This document shows positions 15,723-25,125 of a stretch of DNA of 64,000 nucleotides, one piece after another. Source of the DNA: Stieleria varia. Lineage in GTDB: Bacteria; Planctomycetota; Planctomycetia; Pirellulales; Pirellulaceae. A program made the position numbers and the translations under genes. The notes beneath the pieces were generated by a model. The model did no database searches. It was not told the DNA's origin and worked only from the letters and a program-made list of their open reading frames with translations. The stretch is from NCBI RefSeq assembly GCF_038443385.1, contig NZ_CP151726.1:4278001-4342000 (forward strand), written 5' to 3'. How positions within the stretch are numbered: position 1 is the first letter of the stretch; each line of letters begins with the position of its first letter.

Positions 15723-17150
15723 GCTCGGTCTCCGTTGCCTCGACCATCTGGGATTTCTCAGCGTGGTAGGTTTGCGTGGTCTCGATGTAAAACTGACCAC
15801 TCGCCTCGTGATTTTGCGGGTATTGGCCAAGGCTGTAAACGGTGACACGCGGATGGGCGAGCGGTTCCAGGTGCAAACGGGGATCGGCAGTAATGGGTAG
15901 AATTCCTTGACCAACCGCAAGCTGAGCGGTGGCACTTAGGTTTCCGTCATCGAGTTCGCCCACACCGTCGATATAAAAGAACATGCGGTAGTCACTGTCG
16001 GGCGCGATCGCACGAATAAGCTGAATGAAAATCATCGCTTTGACTGTCATTCCGGTTCCGGTGCTACCAATCTCGTCCAGCGAACCTGCGGCACGCCACG
16101 AGCCACCAGTTTCTTGGATGCGAATCTTCAGTTCAAACAGAGATTCAATTTCAATGACCTGAGAATCCTCGATCATTCGCTTGAGTTTCTTCTTGGCTTG
16201 TTCAATTTGCTCTGGATCATTGAACAGACTATCCGCAGCTGCTAAAGCTTCAATCGAGTTGAACAGATCGGAAACCTCGACGACCGAAATTTCCACCGCC
16301 GCAAGGTTGCTGACTTGAAATTTTCGCAAACCACTTTGCAGTTTCTCGACAGCGCGTTTGATGCGTTCGATTCCATCGACAATTCCCTTCATTCGAGCAC
16401 CAAGCGGCTTGAAGAGCTGGTCCCACGCGTTTTGAACGGAGGCTTCCATCTGTTCGGCTGCAAAAGCTTCCTCAGTCAACGCATTCCATTCTTCATCACG
16501 ATCATTGAAATATCGCGGTTCTGATTTCGTTTTCCGTGCGGTGTCGGTGATTCGACGTTCCAAGCCAGATAGTTCGTGTTCGATTGGTGCCCGCGTCTTT
16601 AGAACACCGGTCAGCTCTTTGAGCTTCTTGACTACCTGTTTCGAGGCGTCCTGGCACTGTTGTTCATCAGAGTCGCTGAACTCATCTGGTCGAGACACTC
16701 TCGACTCTGGAAGAATTAATCCACAGTTACGGAACTGATCATTAAACGCAACAACCGCATCGTTGAGTTGCCGCCGTGTGTCCGTTAGCCCTACGTTTCG
16801 ACGACGGATCCGTTCAAGGTTTTCACTCAATTTTTCAACGAGTTGGTCAGCATTCTTTACCCTCGCATCGGCGTCATCAAAATTCCCTTGCGCGGTGGCA
16901 AGTTCGTTCTGCAGAAGTTCGCGTTTCGACCAGTCGTCTAAGTACGCGTCGTATTGCCTCAACTCACCCTCCTTCTCAGCTCTCGCTTTTTGCAGCACAG
17001 CCAATTTGCATCTCGCGGCTTCTTGATCTTCGGCGGTATCGAGCCGTGATTTCTCGGCCTCCAATCGTTTGCGATCAAGCCGAACTTGCTCCTTCAGTCG
17101 ATGGCTCGAAACTCCTTGCTGTTCAACCAGACAGCGCAGGTCAAAGGCAT
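15715..17150 (-). pseudogene. 5'-truncated SMC-like ATPase (JetC-like C-terminal part)
   Basis: About 470 codons of an SMC-type protein: coiled coil, then a signature-like IGSTGTGMTVKAM and Walker B-like FFYIDGVGELDD, ending with a few residues beyond HAEKSQM. No N-terminal Walker A half exists. The frame stays open only to 17238, and the sequence beyond about 17150 reads better on the other strand, so a deletion or recombination has removed the 5' part and any jetA/jetB. In the Walker B region the usual Glu after Asp is Gly, which may be family-specific or a decay mark. It overlaps the JetD-like gene as in Wadjet operons. Confidence 0.7.
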
Positions 17151-17300
17151 AAGGTTTCCGTTGACCCCCAGGTTTTGACCGTTCAACTCGACGTCCCAGA
17201 CGACGTTGACATCTATGTGAATGGAGAAATGGTAGACCTCAGTGATTTCCAAGGTCAAACGTCAGCGGAGTTCCCCATTGACCTTCATGACTACTCATAG
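17150..17300 (+). pseudogene. Possible C-terminal gene fragment of unknown origin
   Basis: The plus-strand frame reads VQLDVPDDVDIYVNGEMVDL and continues to a stop at 17300. It looks like real protein (balanced composition, amphipathic pattern) rather than a shadow. It abuts the truncated SMC-like gene tail to tail and has no start of its own. I do not recognise the family. It is best seen as debris at a recombination junction. Confidence 0.3.
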
Positions 17301-17415
17301 CCAACTGAGACACTTTTGCCACCCACCGGTTGAGCACACCGTCCTCAGGAAAAACAAAAAACGCTTTCAGGATATTTCTCCTCTGCGGGCGTTTCGGCTT
17401 CGTTCGTCGTTCGAC

Positions 17416-17757
17416 TTACAGTTCGATGGATTCGACTTCGCGGACGAAGCGGGATGCGTCGTTTTCTAGGAATGACGAGACGACGTTGAACACGGCGTCA
17501 CTGAAGCCGCCGATGTTCAGGATGTCGTTTCGCTCGGGTGCCTAGCTGGTCCCGTAGGGTTGGATGTCGATGCAGACGGGCTTAGGATCGTCGATGCCGT
17601 GTCCACGTTGGGTCTTCTTGAACTTCTCCCATTGGGTAATCACGCCAGTGGAACCGCTTTGGCCGTAGCCGCATCGTCGCCCCGTGGAGATCCAGCTTTC
17701 GTTGTCGCTGAGCCGGCGACGGCTTGCGCCGCGTAGCGTGTGTTGGCCACATACCAC
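17416..17757 (-). pseudogene. C-terminal remnant of a TROVE/vWA (Ro60-like) protein with internal stop
   Basis: Minus-strand sequence reads LSDNESW, then TQWEKFKKTQRG, PVCIDIQPYGTS, a TAG stop (17542-17544), and in the same frame [18 protein letters not shown], ending EVESIEL-stop at 17416. This is the conserved end of bacterial TROVE-domain proteins, whose C-terminal half is a von Willebrand A domain; the TAG sits where Gln is expected. Everything N-terminal to the SDNESW segment is missing or scrambled. Full-length relatives bind small Y-type RNAs. This copy cannot make a working protein. Confidence 0.65.
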
Positions 17758-18009
17758 TCACCGACAAGACGAAGTGCGACGGACAGTCCCTTCCTGTGTC
17801 TACTTGTCTAGCTGCTGTTGCTTGCAGCCACTTCAAAGCGCCTCGCCAAACCCGTAGACAAGAACGTTGTGCTTGTAGTCGGTTTCAGCGTTTTCTCCTG
17901 TCTCTGATTGATCGCTGCTCCCAAGGCCGGGGCGTTCACCGAAGTGATGATTATTCGATATGATTGCTGGTTCTTACTGTCGCAAAATGATTCGTAGCAG
18001 GACACAGCA
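17758..18009. other. Intergenic debris between TROVE remnant and DUF262 gene
   Basis: No intact gene. One short minus-strand stretch reads like protein (YKHNVLVYGFGEAL followed by a stop, around 17830-17875) and may be another gene remnant. The region must also contain the promoter of the DUF262 gene starting at 18010, but no clear -35/-10 pair is asserted. Confidence 0.35.
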
Positions 18010-20172
18010 GTGGAAACACAAGTTCGGACACCTCAATTGATCTTTATGCACCCACAGCGATTGGTGGTGCCCTTGTTTCAGCGGCCGTATGTTTGGAACG
18101 AGGAGAACCAGTGGGAACCGCTCTGGATGGACGTTGTGCGGATGGCTACCCGAGTATTGGAACAACCGGCCGCCAAGCATTATCCACACTTCCTCGGTGC
18201 AGTCGTACTGCAGCAAACGCCCAATGCCGCCGGCACGATGCAGGAGCGGACGATCATTGACGGCCAGCAGCGACTGACGACATTGCAGTTGCTTTTCGAC
18301 GCTTTGCACGCGGAATTGGTCGCCGCCGATGCTACCGCGCCAGCAATGCGTCTCGAAACATTGATCGTCAATGCGGAGCCATTCCGCGTGAATCCGGAGG
18401 ATCAATTCAAAGTCTGGCCAACGAACCGAGACCGACCCGCATTTAACGCCGTGATGTCGGCTCCGCTACCGCTGGACTATGCAGCCGTCGGATTCGACGA
18501 CCAGCGAATGGTGGGCGCACACCGGTATTTTTCCCAGTCAGCCGCGGCTTGGCTACGCGAAGCCGGGCCCGAAAACATTCTTTCTCGTGCGTCCGCCATT
18601 GAAACTGCTGTACGTGACCTGCTCCAGATCGTTGTGATTGATCTAAACGCTGAGGAGAACGCCCAAGAGATTTTTGAGACCTTGAACGCACGTGGTGCAT
18701 CGCTAACTGCGGCAGACCTGATCAAGAACTTTATCTTTCAACGCCTGATGGAAACAGGAGCAGATGTCGAGAAGGCGTACATTCAATATTGGCGACATTT
18801 TGAATCAGCGTTTTGGGAGAAAGAGATCAGCGTTGGACGATCCTTCTATCCAAGATCTGCGATTTTTTTGAACCATTGGTTGATCTCAAAAACGGGCGAG
18901 GAGGTCGTCGCGCGCGAAGTCTTTTCCCGATTCAAGCTCTACGCGGACGAATCGGGCGAGCCGATGGGCACACTCTTGGTGCAAATCAAAGCTGCCGCTG
19001 ATGTCTATCGCGACTTCACGGAGCGAGGCGGTGTGCTGACAGGATCGATCGACCGAGTTGGCTTATTTGCTTACCGAACAGGAGTTTTGGAAAGCGAAGT
19101 GGTTAAGCCGCTAGTCATGTTCCTGCTCGATCCACAGTTGGCGGCCATTCCCAGCGAGCAGCTGTTGAAGTCGCTTGAAGTCATCGAAAGCTGGATGGTT
19201 CGTAGAATGTTGATGAGAGCGACGACGAAGAACTACAACTTAGTCATTGCCGAATTGATCCGGCATCTACGTGAACAAAGCCGTGAGGAAATCGGCGATG
19301 CAATCGAGAGTTTTCTGCTGAAGCAAGACAGCAATAGTCGCTATTGGCCTGACGACAACGAGATTCGTGAAGAACTCAAAGTGTTGCCCGTTTACCGACG
19401 TTTAGGGCGTGGACGTTTGCGAATGGTACTCGAGGCAATAGAAGATCATTTGCGAGGCTGGTCGGGGCCGAATGCGGGGCTTGGGAATGAGAGGGTCTCG
19501 CGAGGCAAGCTGGCGATTGAGCATGTCATGCCACGAAAATGGACGACACATTGGCCGTTGCCCGGCGGATTGAGAAGCGAAGGCGAACGAGAAGCCTTGA
19601 TCCATACGATCGGCAATTTGACTTTGCTTACTTCGAGACTCAACAGCAAGGTGTCGAATGGCCCCTGGCTAGGAGAAAGCGGGAAACGTCAGGGATTGGA
19701 TGGGCACGACGTGCTCTTTATCAACCGCGAGCTACTGAAGACAGCCAAGGAGTCGTGGAATGAGTCAATGATTCGTGCTCGCAACGAAGCCCTTGCTGAT
19801 CTGATCATTAAAGTTTGGACGACGCCGGAGGGACATCAATCCGGCTTCGGAAACCAAGTTGTTCGACCACGACACCGAGTCGACTTGAGTGACCTGATCG
19901 CAGCAAAGGTTCTGCAAACCGGTATCACTCTCATACCCAGACGGAAAAAGTACCGTAATCAGACGGGCGTACTTCTTTCGGATGGGCGTATTGAAGTCGC
20001 GGGGCAATTTCATTCGAGCCCGACTGAAGCAGCGAAGGCGATTACCGGCGCTGGATCGATCAACGGTTGGTATTTCTTCTTGGTCGAGGAGAAACCCAAA
20101 CGTTCACTTAAAGACGTCCGTATCGAGTACCTGGAATCAATCGCGGCGGACGAGAGCGACGACGATGATTGA
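18010..20172 (+). CDS. DUF262-DUF1524 (GmrSD-like) nuclease with C-terminal RAMA domain
   Basis: Protein of 720 residues. The N-terminal DUF262 domain has FQRPYVWN (23-30) and IIDGQQRLTT (82-91), a ParB-like NTP-using motif set. The DUF1524 HNH domain follows near residues 500-550 (IEHVMPRKW, then HTIGNLTLL and LNSKVSN). The last ~90 residues look like a RAMA modified-DNA reader (SDLIAAKVLQTGITL, then VLLSDGRIEVAGQ, then SINGWYFF). GmrSD-type enzymes are type IV restriction factors attacking modified phage DNA. The reader suggests recognition of modified bases. It is a single intact gene downstream of decayed defence genes; the exact target is unknown. Confidence 0.85.
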   Translation: METQVRTPQLIFMHPQRLVVPLFQRPYVWNEENQWEPLWMDVVRMATRVLEQPAAKHYPHFLGAVVLQQTPNAAGTMQERTIIDGQQRLTTLQLLFDALHAELVAADATAPAMRLETLIVNAEPFRVNPEDQFKVWPTNRDRPAFNAVMSAPLPLDYAAVGFDDQRMVGAHRYFSQSAAAWLREAGPENILSRASAIETAVRDLLQIVVIDLNAEENAQEIFETLNARGASLTAADLIKNFIFQRLMETGADVEKAYIQYWRHFESAFWEKEISVGRSFYPRSAIFLNHWLISKTGEEVVAREVFSRFKLYADESGEPMGTLLVQIKAAADVYRDFTERGGVLTGSIDRVGLFAYRTGVLESEVVKPLVMFLLDPQLAAIPSEQLLKSLEVIESWMVRRMLMRATTKNYNLVIAELIRHLREQSREEIGDAIESFLLKQDSNSRYWPDDNEIREELKVLPVYRRLGRGRLRMVLEAIEDHLRGWSGPNAGLGNERVSRGKLAIEHVMPRKWTTHWPLPGGLRSEGEREALIHTIGNLTLLTSRLNSKVSNGPWLGESGKRQGLDGHDVLFINRELLKTAKESWNESMIRARNEALADLIIKVWTTPEGHQSGFGNQVVRPRHRVDLSDLIAAKVLQTGITLIPRRKKYRNQTGVLLSDGRIEVAGQFHSSPTEAAKAITGAGSINGWYFFLVEEKPKRSLKDVRIEYLESIAADESDDDD

Positions 20173-20194
20173 TGGCTTGAAAAAATTCAGTAAC

Positions 20195-20575
20195 TTAGTC
20201 GATTCCGATGATCTCGCGGCACCTAGGGTAATTGGTGCAAGCCCAGAAGCGTTTGCACGCGTGTGGTCCTTTCGCTGCTTTTCGTTGAACCATTGCCGTG
20301 TGGCATTTTGGGCAAGAAGGTTCGCTTGATTCCGCTGGCAATGGCGGTGGGGCTGACAGGGTGCAGGCGGTGCCTGGCAGAACACTCGCGATTCGCTGCT
20401 GGACCTCTCTGATCGAATAGGTGCGGGCGGCTTTGATGTGCAGAATCGCCAGGCCGGCGGCGTTGAGGGCTCGATCAAGGAAGGCGTCGCGGTCTTGGCG
20501 GTCCTTACGGTTGTGAATGAATTCAGGAGGGCAGTCCACCAAGTCACGAATTCGCATCACATGACGGAAAAGCAC
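20195..20575 (-). pseudogene. C-terminal part of a DUF2726 protein with topoisomerase-type zinc finger
   Basis: 126 codons ending in a C4 zinc finger like that of topoisomerase I (CPKCHTAM, then CTNYPRC). Before it comes the end of a DUF2726 domain (HNRKDRQDRDAFLDRALNAA). The catalytic-like N-terminal half expected in DUF2726 proteins is missing, and the first ~20 codons do not look like the family. It is probably a truncated gene, though expression as a small protein is possible. It is convergent with the DUF262 gene, 22 bp away. Confidence 0.55.
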
Positions 20576-20683
20576 TGAACCTCGATCAGCGTATCGACTG
20601 TCAGGCCATCGCGTGGTTCCGTATTCTGTGGAACTTGAGCAGCGCTGGGTTCACTGCACTGATTGACGTCGAGAAATCTCAAC

Positions 20684-21343
20684 ATGAAGATTTGGTTCAT
20701 TTCTGACACTCACAACGAGCACCTTGGATTGCAGGTTCCTGAGGTGGACTTGGTGATTCATTGCGGCGACGAGTCGACGCATGGAAATGCTTGGATGAAT
20801 GAACCCGAGGCGAGACGGTTCTTTGACTGGTACTCAGGCTTAGACATCGCAACCAAGGTGTTTGTGCCGGGGAATCACTCGACCGCCGTGGAACAGGGAC
20901 TGATCCGCGCGGAGGAGTATCCCGGTGTACGGTTCCTGGTCCATGAGACGATGCAATGGAACGGGCTGAAGTTGTTCGGTTCGCCGTACACGCCTCGTTT
21001 TCACGATTGGGCATACATGAAGAAGCGAGGGCAACTTGATCTCGTTTGGCAATCCGTTCCCGATGATGTGGACATCCTGATCACGCACGGTCCGCCAAAA
21101 GGTGTCTTGGACATCACGCACGACTTCGAATCGAAGGAGCTCGTTCAGGTCGGTTGTGCCGCTCTGCGCAGGCACGTCGAAGAACGGATCAAGCCGAGGA
21201 TTCACGCTTTCGGGCATTTGCATGACGAGAAAGGAATCAGCAACTACGGGATGTATAGTCGCGGTGCGACGCAGTTCATCAATTGCTCCTGCTGCAACCT
21301 GGCCGCCAAATTGAAGAACAACGGATTTGTTGTTGAGGTTTGA
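20684..21343 (+). CDS. Metallophosphoesterase (UPF0046/MPPED-like)
   Basis: Calcineurin-like phosphoesterase of 219 residues. Metal-site motifs appear in order: ISDTHNEH (D8, H10), HCGDE, PGNHSTAV, ITHGPP and FGHLHDEKG, matching the small MPPED/UPF0046 family. The ATG at 20684 is used because the alternative TTG at 20663 adds seven residues before the first strand (MKIWFISD). It is cytosolic, with no signal peptide. The substrate is unknown; relatives hydrolyse cyclic nucleotides in vitro. It ends the run of defence-related genes. Confidence 0.85.
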   Translation: MKIWFISDTHNEHLGLQVPEVDLVIHCGDESTHGNAWMNEPEARRFFDWYSGLDIATKVFVPGNHSTAVEQGLIRAEEYPGVRFLVHETMQWNGLKLFGSPYTPRFHDWAYMKKRGQLDLVWQSVPDDVDILITHGPPKGVLDITHDFESKELVQVGCAALRRHVEERIKPRIHAFGHLHDEKGISNYGMYSRGATQFINCSCCNLAAKLKNNGFVVEV

Positions 21344-21438
21344 AATGAGCAAGCGGATGATTTACGTTATCGAGCCTGAGAACGAGTGTTGCGCTCGTCT
21401 GGTCCCTGCTAGAATCGAACTCACTCAAGGATCGCTCA

Positions 21439-21846
21439 ATGAATGACTTTGATAAGTTTGCGTACTTTCTCCGCAGTCCGGAGTATCCCTTCATTGTTGA
21501 TGTTGACGGAATACTTATCGCTGCAAGGTCGGGGAAGCCACTGTGCGGTAAACTACTGCGAGTCGACCTTGTCGACGGACAGTCCTACGAAGCCATCGAC
21601 AAAACCGGTGCGCCGTGGAGCCTGATCATGGTTAAACGCACTGCCGTGCTCTCTCCATTCAACTTGAGAAACCAACCAACAAAACTTGAACTTATTCGTT
21701 GGTTCAACGGCCGTGAGAACAAGCCCGCCGACGAGGTTGACTATTCGGAGAAATCACTTTCGTCCAAAAGTCGCGATCGCATTCTCTCGGAAATCGTTGA
21801 CCGACTTCTGGATGCTGAGAAGCGAAACGCGTCGAGACGAGCCTGA
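21439..21846 (+). CDS. Hypothetical protein
   Basis: Protein of 135 residues with no recognised family. The first ~85 residues look like a small beta-rich domain (PFIVDVDGILIAARSG, then GKLLRVDLVDG and WSLIMVKRTAVL). A charged helical C-terminus follows. The spacing of ATG 21439 from aaggatcgctca is reasonable for initiation. It lies between the phosphoesterase (same strand) and the nucleotidyltransferase (opposite strand). Real coding is likely from composition. Confidence 0.55.
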   Translation: MNDFDKFAYFLRSPEYPFIVDVDGILIAARSGKPLCGKLLRVDLVDGQSYEAIDKTGAPWSLIMVKRTAVLSPFNLRNQPTKLELIRWFNGRENKPADEVDYSEKSLSSKSRDRILSEIVDRLLDAEKRNASRRA

Positions 21847-21856
21847 CGACGTGACG

Positions 21857-22435
21857 TCACTCTTCGTCTGTGGAAGTCGCATTGCGAACCAATTCACGAA
21901 ACGTCGGCCGCAGCGATTTGTGCAGAAACCGAGCAAACGATCCGTCTAGATTCCGAATCGAGATCAACTCGACCACGTCGGCAAAGTCCTTGTGGGTTCG
22001 CCGTAAGTTGCTCATGCCGCACGCGATCTTCATCTCGATCAAACGTGAAAGTCGGACAACGGACAGTCCTTCGATCTGCTCGACGTTGAGGTCACCAATG
22101 GGTTCAGAGACAGAGACCTCGGTTCCTTTGCCCGCTTTCTGACCGGCAATCAAAAATTGAATGGCAATTCCATCCTCTGTGCGAAACTCAGCTTGCTCTG
22201 GTTCCCAGCTGAAACCTGCATCGGATAGGACGCGGCGAACCGCTTCACTATCCACGCTACGGATGACAAGATCCAGATCGGTCGTGTTTCGCTGGTATCC
22301 ATGCAAACAAACCGCGACGCCTCCGCAGACTGAATATGCGATTCCTGCGTCAGTCAGCAACTTATGACAGCGCGCAGCAACATCCCAAAGCGATCCGTTG
22401 CCGAGCATCGTGTAGACATTTTGTGCTGTATTCAT
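21857..22435 (-). CDS. Nucleotidyltransferase-fold protein
   Basis: Protein of 192 residues with the minimal nucleotidyltransferase core: GGVAVCLHG, then the acidic pair in RNTTDLDLVIR, and a third acidic position near EDGIAIQFL. Similar proteins include AbiEii-like antitoxin-system enzymes and stand-alone DUF1814-type proteins. No partner gene is adjacent, so toxin-antitoxin function is not supported by context. The ATG at 22435 is preferred over a TTG five codons upstream. The gene is convergent with the hypothetical gene, 10 bp away. Confidence 0.75.
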   Translation of the reverse strand: MNTAQNVYTMLGNGSLWDVAARCHKLLTDAGIAYSVCGGVAVCLHGYQRNTTDLDLVIRSVDSEAVRRVLSDAGFSWEPEQAEFRTEDGIAIQFLIAGQKAGKGTEVSVSEPIGDLNVEQIEGLSVVRLSRLIEMKIACGMSNLRRTHKDFADVVELISIRNLDGSFARFLHKSLRPTFRELVRNATSTDEE

Positions 22436-22589
22436 GGTTTGATTTCCCAACCGGATTATAACTCAACGCCCGGCTGACGAAATAGAGATCCAACAAGGCA
22501 GTACAGCGGCGCGAGAAGAAACGCCCTCGGTGGCCTGTACCTCCGCGGGCGTTTCGATTGTGGCGTAAGCTTCTAGCTTGCGATTGATG

Positions 22590-23010
22590 GCAAGCAGGAT
22601 GCTTAGCAAGTCCCATCGATGGCAAGTGGTCCGCCGTTGTTGGTGCCCACTTTTCGACTGGCTCGAACCCTTGTCACCCGAAGGCGGACTCGCAGCGTTA
22701 GTAGCTCAACGTGCTTCTTCGGCGGCTTATCTTCTCGTATTTGCCCAGCCACCCTTTTTGCTTGACCAATCAAGTGTTCGATGATTTGGTTGGAATAGCG
22801 GTACTCTGGCGAAGATGGCTTGCCGCGATACTTGTGATCCAGGCCAAGCTGCGGAATGTAGAGTAGTCGAGACTTTTTCCCATTGGGCGGTGGCCATCTC
22901 AACCATCCCGTTGCCGATAAGGAAGCAAAGCCGACGATGGAATCATCGGCTTCGCTATGGCGATATATCCAGACCCTGGTCTCATGTTTCTCGATCGAAT
23001 CGATAAGCAA
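22590..23010 (-). pseudogene. Frameshifted GNAT acetyltransferase remnant
   Basis: One minus-strand frame reads TRVWIYRHSEADDSIVGFAS, then LLYIPQLGLDHKYRGK and HVELLTLRV, which is the core of a GNAT N-acetyltransferase. After a frameshift near 22665 the expected end appears in another frame (GFEPVEKWAPTTADH). The 5' end is lost where a 129-bp inverted-repeat element (23014-23142) abuts it. The gene is inactive in this form. Confidence 0.6.
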
Positions 23011-23013
23011 ACA

Positions 23014-23142
23014 GGGACAGAGCACTTTATGGGGACAGCTCATTGTTCCAATCTGTCCGAAAAATGAGGCCGAAGCGGGAATAGCGGGTTTGGGCGTCGA
23101 TTTGGTGATTCCCGCCCGGCAATTTGTGAAGTGCTGTGTCCC
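23014..23142. mobile_element. 129-bp element with 14-bp terminal inverted repeats (MITE-like)
   Basis: The ends gggacagagcactt and aagtgctgtgtccc are inverted repeats matching at 13 of 14 positions. The interior has no gene. The element lies exactly at the broken 5' side of the GNAT remnant, suggesting insertion. No target-site duplication could be confirmed by eye because one flank runs into repeat sequence. Confidence 0.55.
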
Positions 23143-23160
23143 CGACAAACCCGACAAACC

Positions 23161-24958
23161 CCTGGGGCTCGCGCCCCAGGCTGTATGCTGTCGTCGCATC
23201 CGCGACTGACGGAATTGCTGCGCAATCCAATATCGGCGTTGGCTAGCTGCGGAGCAGCGGCAGCATACAGCATGGGGTGCCAACCCCATGTTTTGGGCAA
23301 CCCGTTCATCCACGAAGCTGCGGAGCTGCGACAGCAAAAAACGTTGGTGTAGCCCACAGCACGCGGTGGTCACGGATGCAATCTGTCGCCGCTCCGCGGC
23401 TTGTTGGCGGCGTCGGGCGGTGTTCACCTGGGGCTCGCGCCCCAGGCTATATGCTGTCGTCGCATCCGCGACTGAGGGAATCGCTGCGCAATCCAATATC
23501 GGCGTTGGCTAGCTGCGGAGCAGCGACAGCATACAGCATGGGGTGCCAACCCCATGTTTTGGGCGCCCCGTTCATCCACGAAGCTGCGGAGCAGCGACAG
23601 CATATAACGTTTGGTGTAGCCCACAGCACGCGGTGGTCCTGCATGCAATCTGTCGCCGCTCCGCGGCTTGTTGGCGGCGTCGGGCGGTGTTCACCTGGGG
23701 CTCGCGCCCCAGGCTGTATGCTGTCGTCGCATCCGCGACTGACGGAATTGCTGCGCAATCCAATATCGGCGTTGGCTAGCTGCGGAGCAGCGGCAGCATA
23801 CAGCATGGGGTGCCAACCCCATGTTTTGGGCAACCCGTTCATCCACGAAGCTGCGGAGCTGCGACAGCAAAAAACGTTGGTGTAGCCCACAGCACGCGGT
23901 GGTCACGGATGCAATCTGTCGCCGCTCCGCGGCTTGTTGGCGGCGTCGGGCGGTGTTCACCTGGGGCTCGCGCCCCAGGCTATATGCTGTCGTCGCATCC
24001 GCGACTGAGGGAATTGCTGCGCAATCCAATATCGGTGCTGGCTAGCTGCGGAGCAGCGGCAGCATACAGCATGGGGTGCCAACCCCATGTTTTGGGCGCC
24101 CCGTTCATCCACGAAGCTGCGGAGCAGCGACAGCATATAACGTTTGGTGTAGCGCACAGCACGCGGTGGTCCTGCATGCAATCTGTCGCCGCTCCGCGGC
24201 TTGTTGGCGGCGTCGGGCGGTGTTCACCTGGGGCTCGCGCCCCAGGCTATATGCTGTCGTCGCATCCGCGACTGAGGGAATCGCTGCGCAATCCAATATC
24301 GGCGTTGGCTAGCTGCGGAGCAGCGACAGCATACAGCATGGGGTGCCAACCCCATGTTTTGGGCGCCCCGTTCATCCACGAAGCTGCGGAGCAGCGACAG
24401 CATATAACGTTTGGTGTAGCCCACAGCACGCGGTGGTCACGGATGCAATCTGTCGCCGCTTCGCGGCTTGTTGGCGGCGTCGGGCGTCGTTCACCTGGGG
24501 CTCGCGCCCAATGCTGTATGCTGTCGTCGCATCCGCGACTGACGGAATTGCTGCGCAATCCAATATCGGCGTTGGGTAGCTGCGGAGCAGCGGCAGCATA
24601 CAGCATGGGGTGCCAACCCCATGTTTTGGGCAACCCGTTCATCCACGAAGCTGCGGAGCAGCGACAGCATAAAACGTTTGGTGTAGCCCACAGCACGCGG
24701 AGGTCCCGCATGCAATCTGTCGCCGCTCCGCGGCTTGTTGGCGGCGTCGGGCGATGTTCACCTGGGGCTCGCGCCCCAGGCTGTATGCTGTCGTCGCATC
24801 CGCGACTGACGGAATTGCTGCGCAATCCAATATCGGCGTTGGGTAGCTGCGGAGCAGCGGCAGCATAAAGCATGGGGTGCCAACCCCATGTTTCTGCAAA
24901 CGAGTCCGCCCAGAAGCTGCGGAGCTGCGACAGCGAAATGGGCGCGGAGTACCGTCGA
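23161..24958. repeat. Seven-unit 267-bp tandem array
   Basis: Units start with the hairpin cctggggctcgcgccccagg at about 23161, 23427, 23694, 23960, 24227, 24494 and 24761, a spacing of 266-267 bp. Each unit holds further hairpins (catggggtgccaaccccatg and gtcgcatccgcgac). Two unit types alternate: type A has tgtatgctg, gactgacgg and gggcaaccc; type B has tatatgctg, gactgaggg and gggcgcccc. Because 267 is divisible by three, long frames stay open on both strands, but the hairpin structure argues against protein. An inverted partial copy lies at 29063-29243. Confidence 0.85.
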
Positions 24959-25078
24959 TGATTGACGCTCTGATTCACAAAATGGCGGGGACCACCGTGC
25001 AACGAAGATAGCCCCGAATCATCGGTTGAAACAAAGCCCCAGGCTGTTGGGAAGTCGAGCAACGGGCTGATGGCGCAC

Positions 25079-25108
25079 AAAAAAAGCGTCAGCCTGAGCT
25101 GACGCTTT
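25079..25108 (-). terminator. Rho-independent terminator of tRNA-Pro
   Basis: Perfect 11-bp stem (aaagcgtcagc / gctgacgcttt) with a 4-base loop, followed on the minus strand by a run of T residues. It begins 18 bp after the tRNA 3' end, in the correct orientation. Confidence 0.85.
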
Positions 25109-25125
25109 CAATACCCATTCCAAAG

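Noticed and set aside
15723-15935. N-terminal extension of the JetD-like gene
   Set aside because: These codons lie wholly within the SMC-like gene in another frame and are unlike JetD; the GTG at 15722 overlapping the stop is the natural start.
6311-22590. The island as a classical integrative element
   Set aside because: No integrase, attachment-site duplication or conjugation gene was found at either edge; tRNA-Pro is close to the right side but no repeated tRNA 3' end was seen on the left.
23810-24868. Long open frame (352 codons) through the 267-bp array
   Set aside because: The frame exists because the unit is 267 bp (3 x 89) and has few stops; long frames are open on the other strand too. 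The DNA is built of perfect hairpins and codon use is not protein-like.
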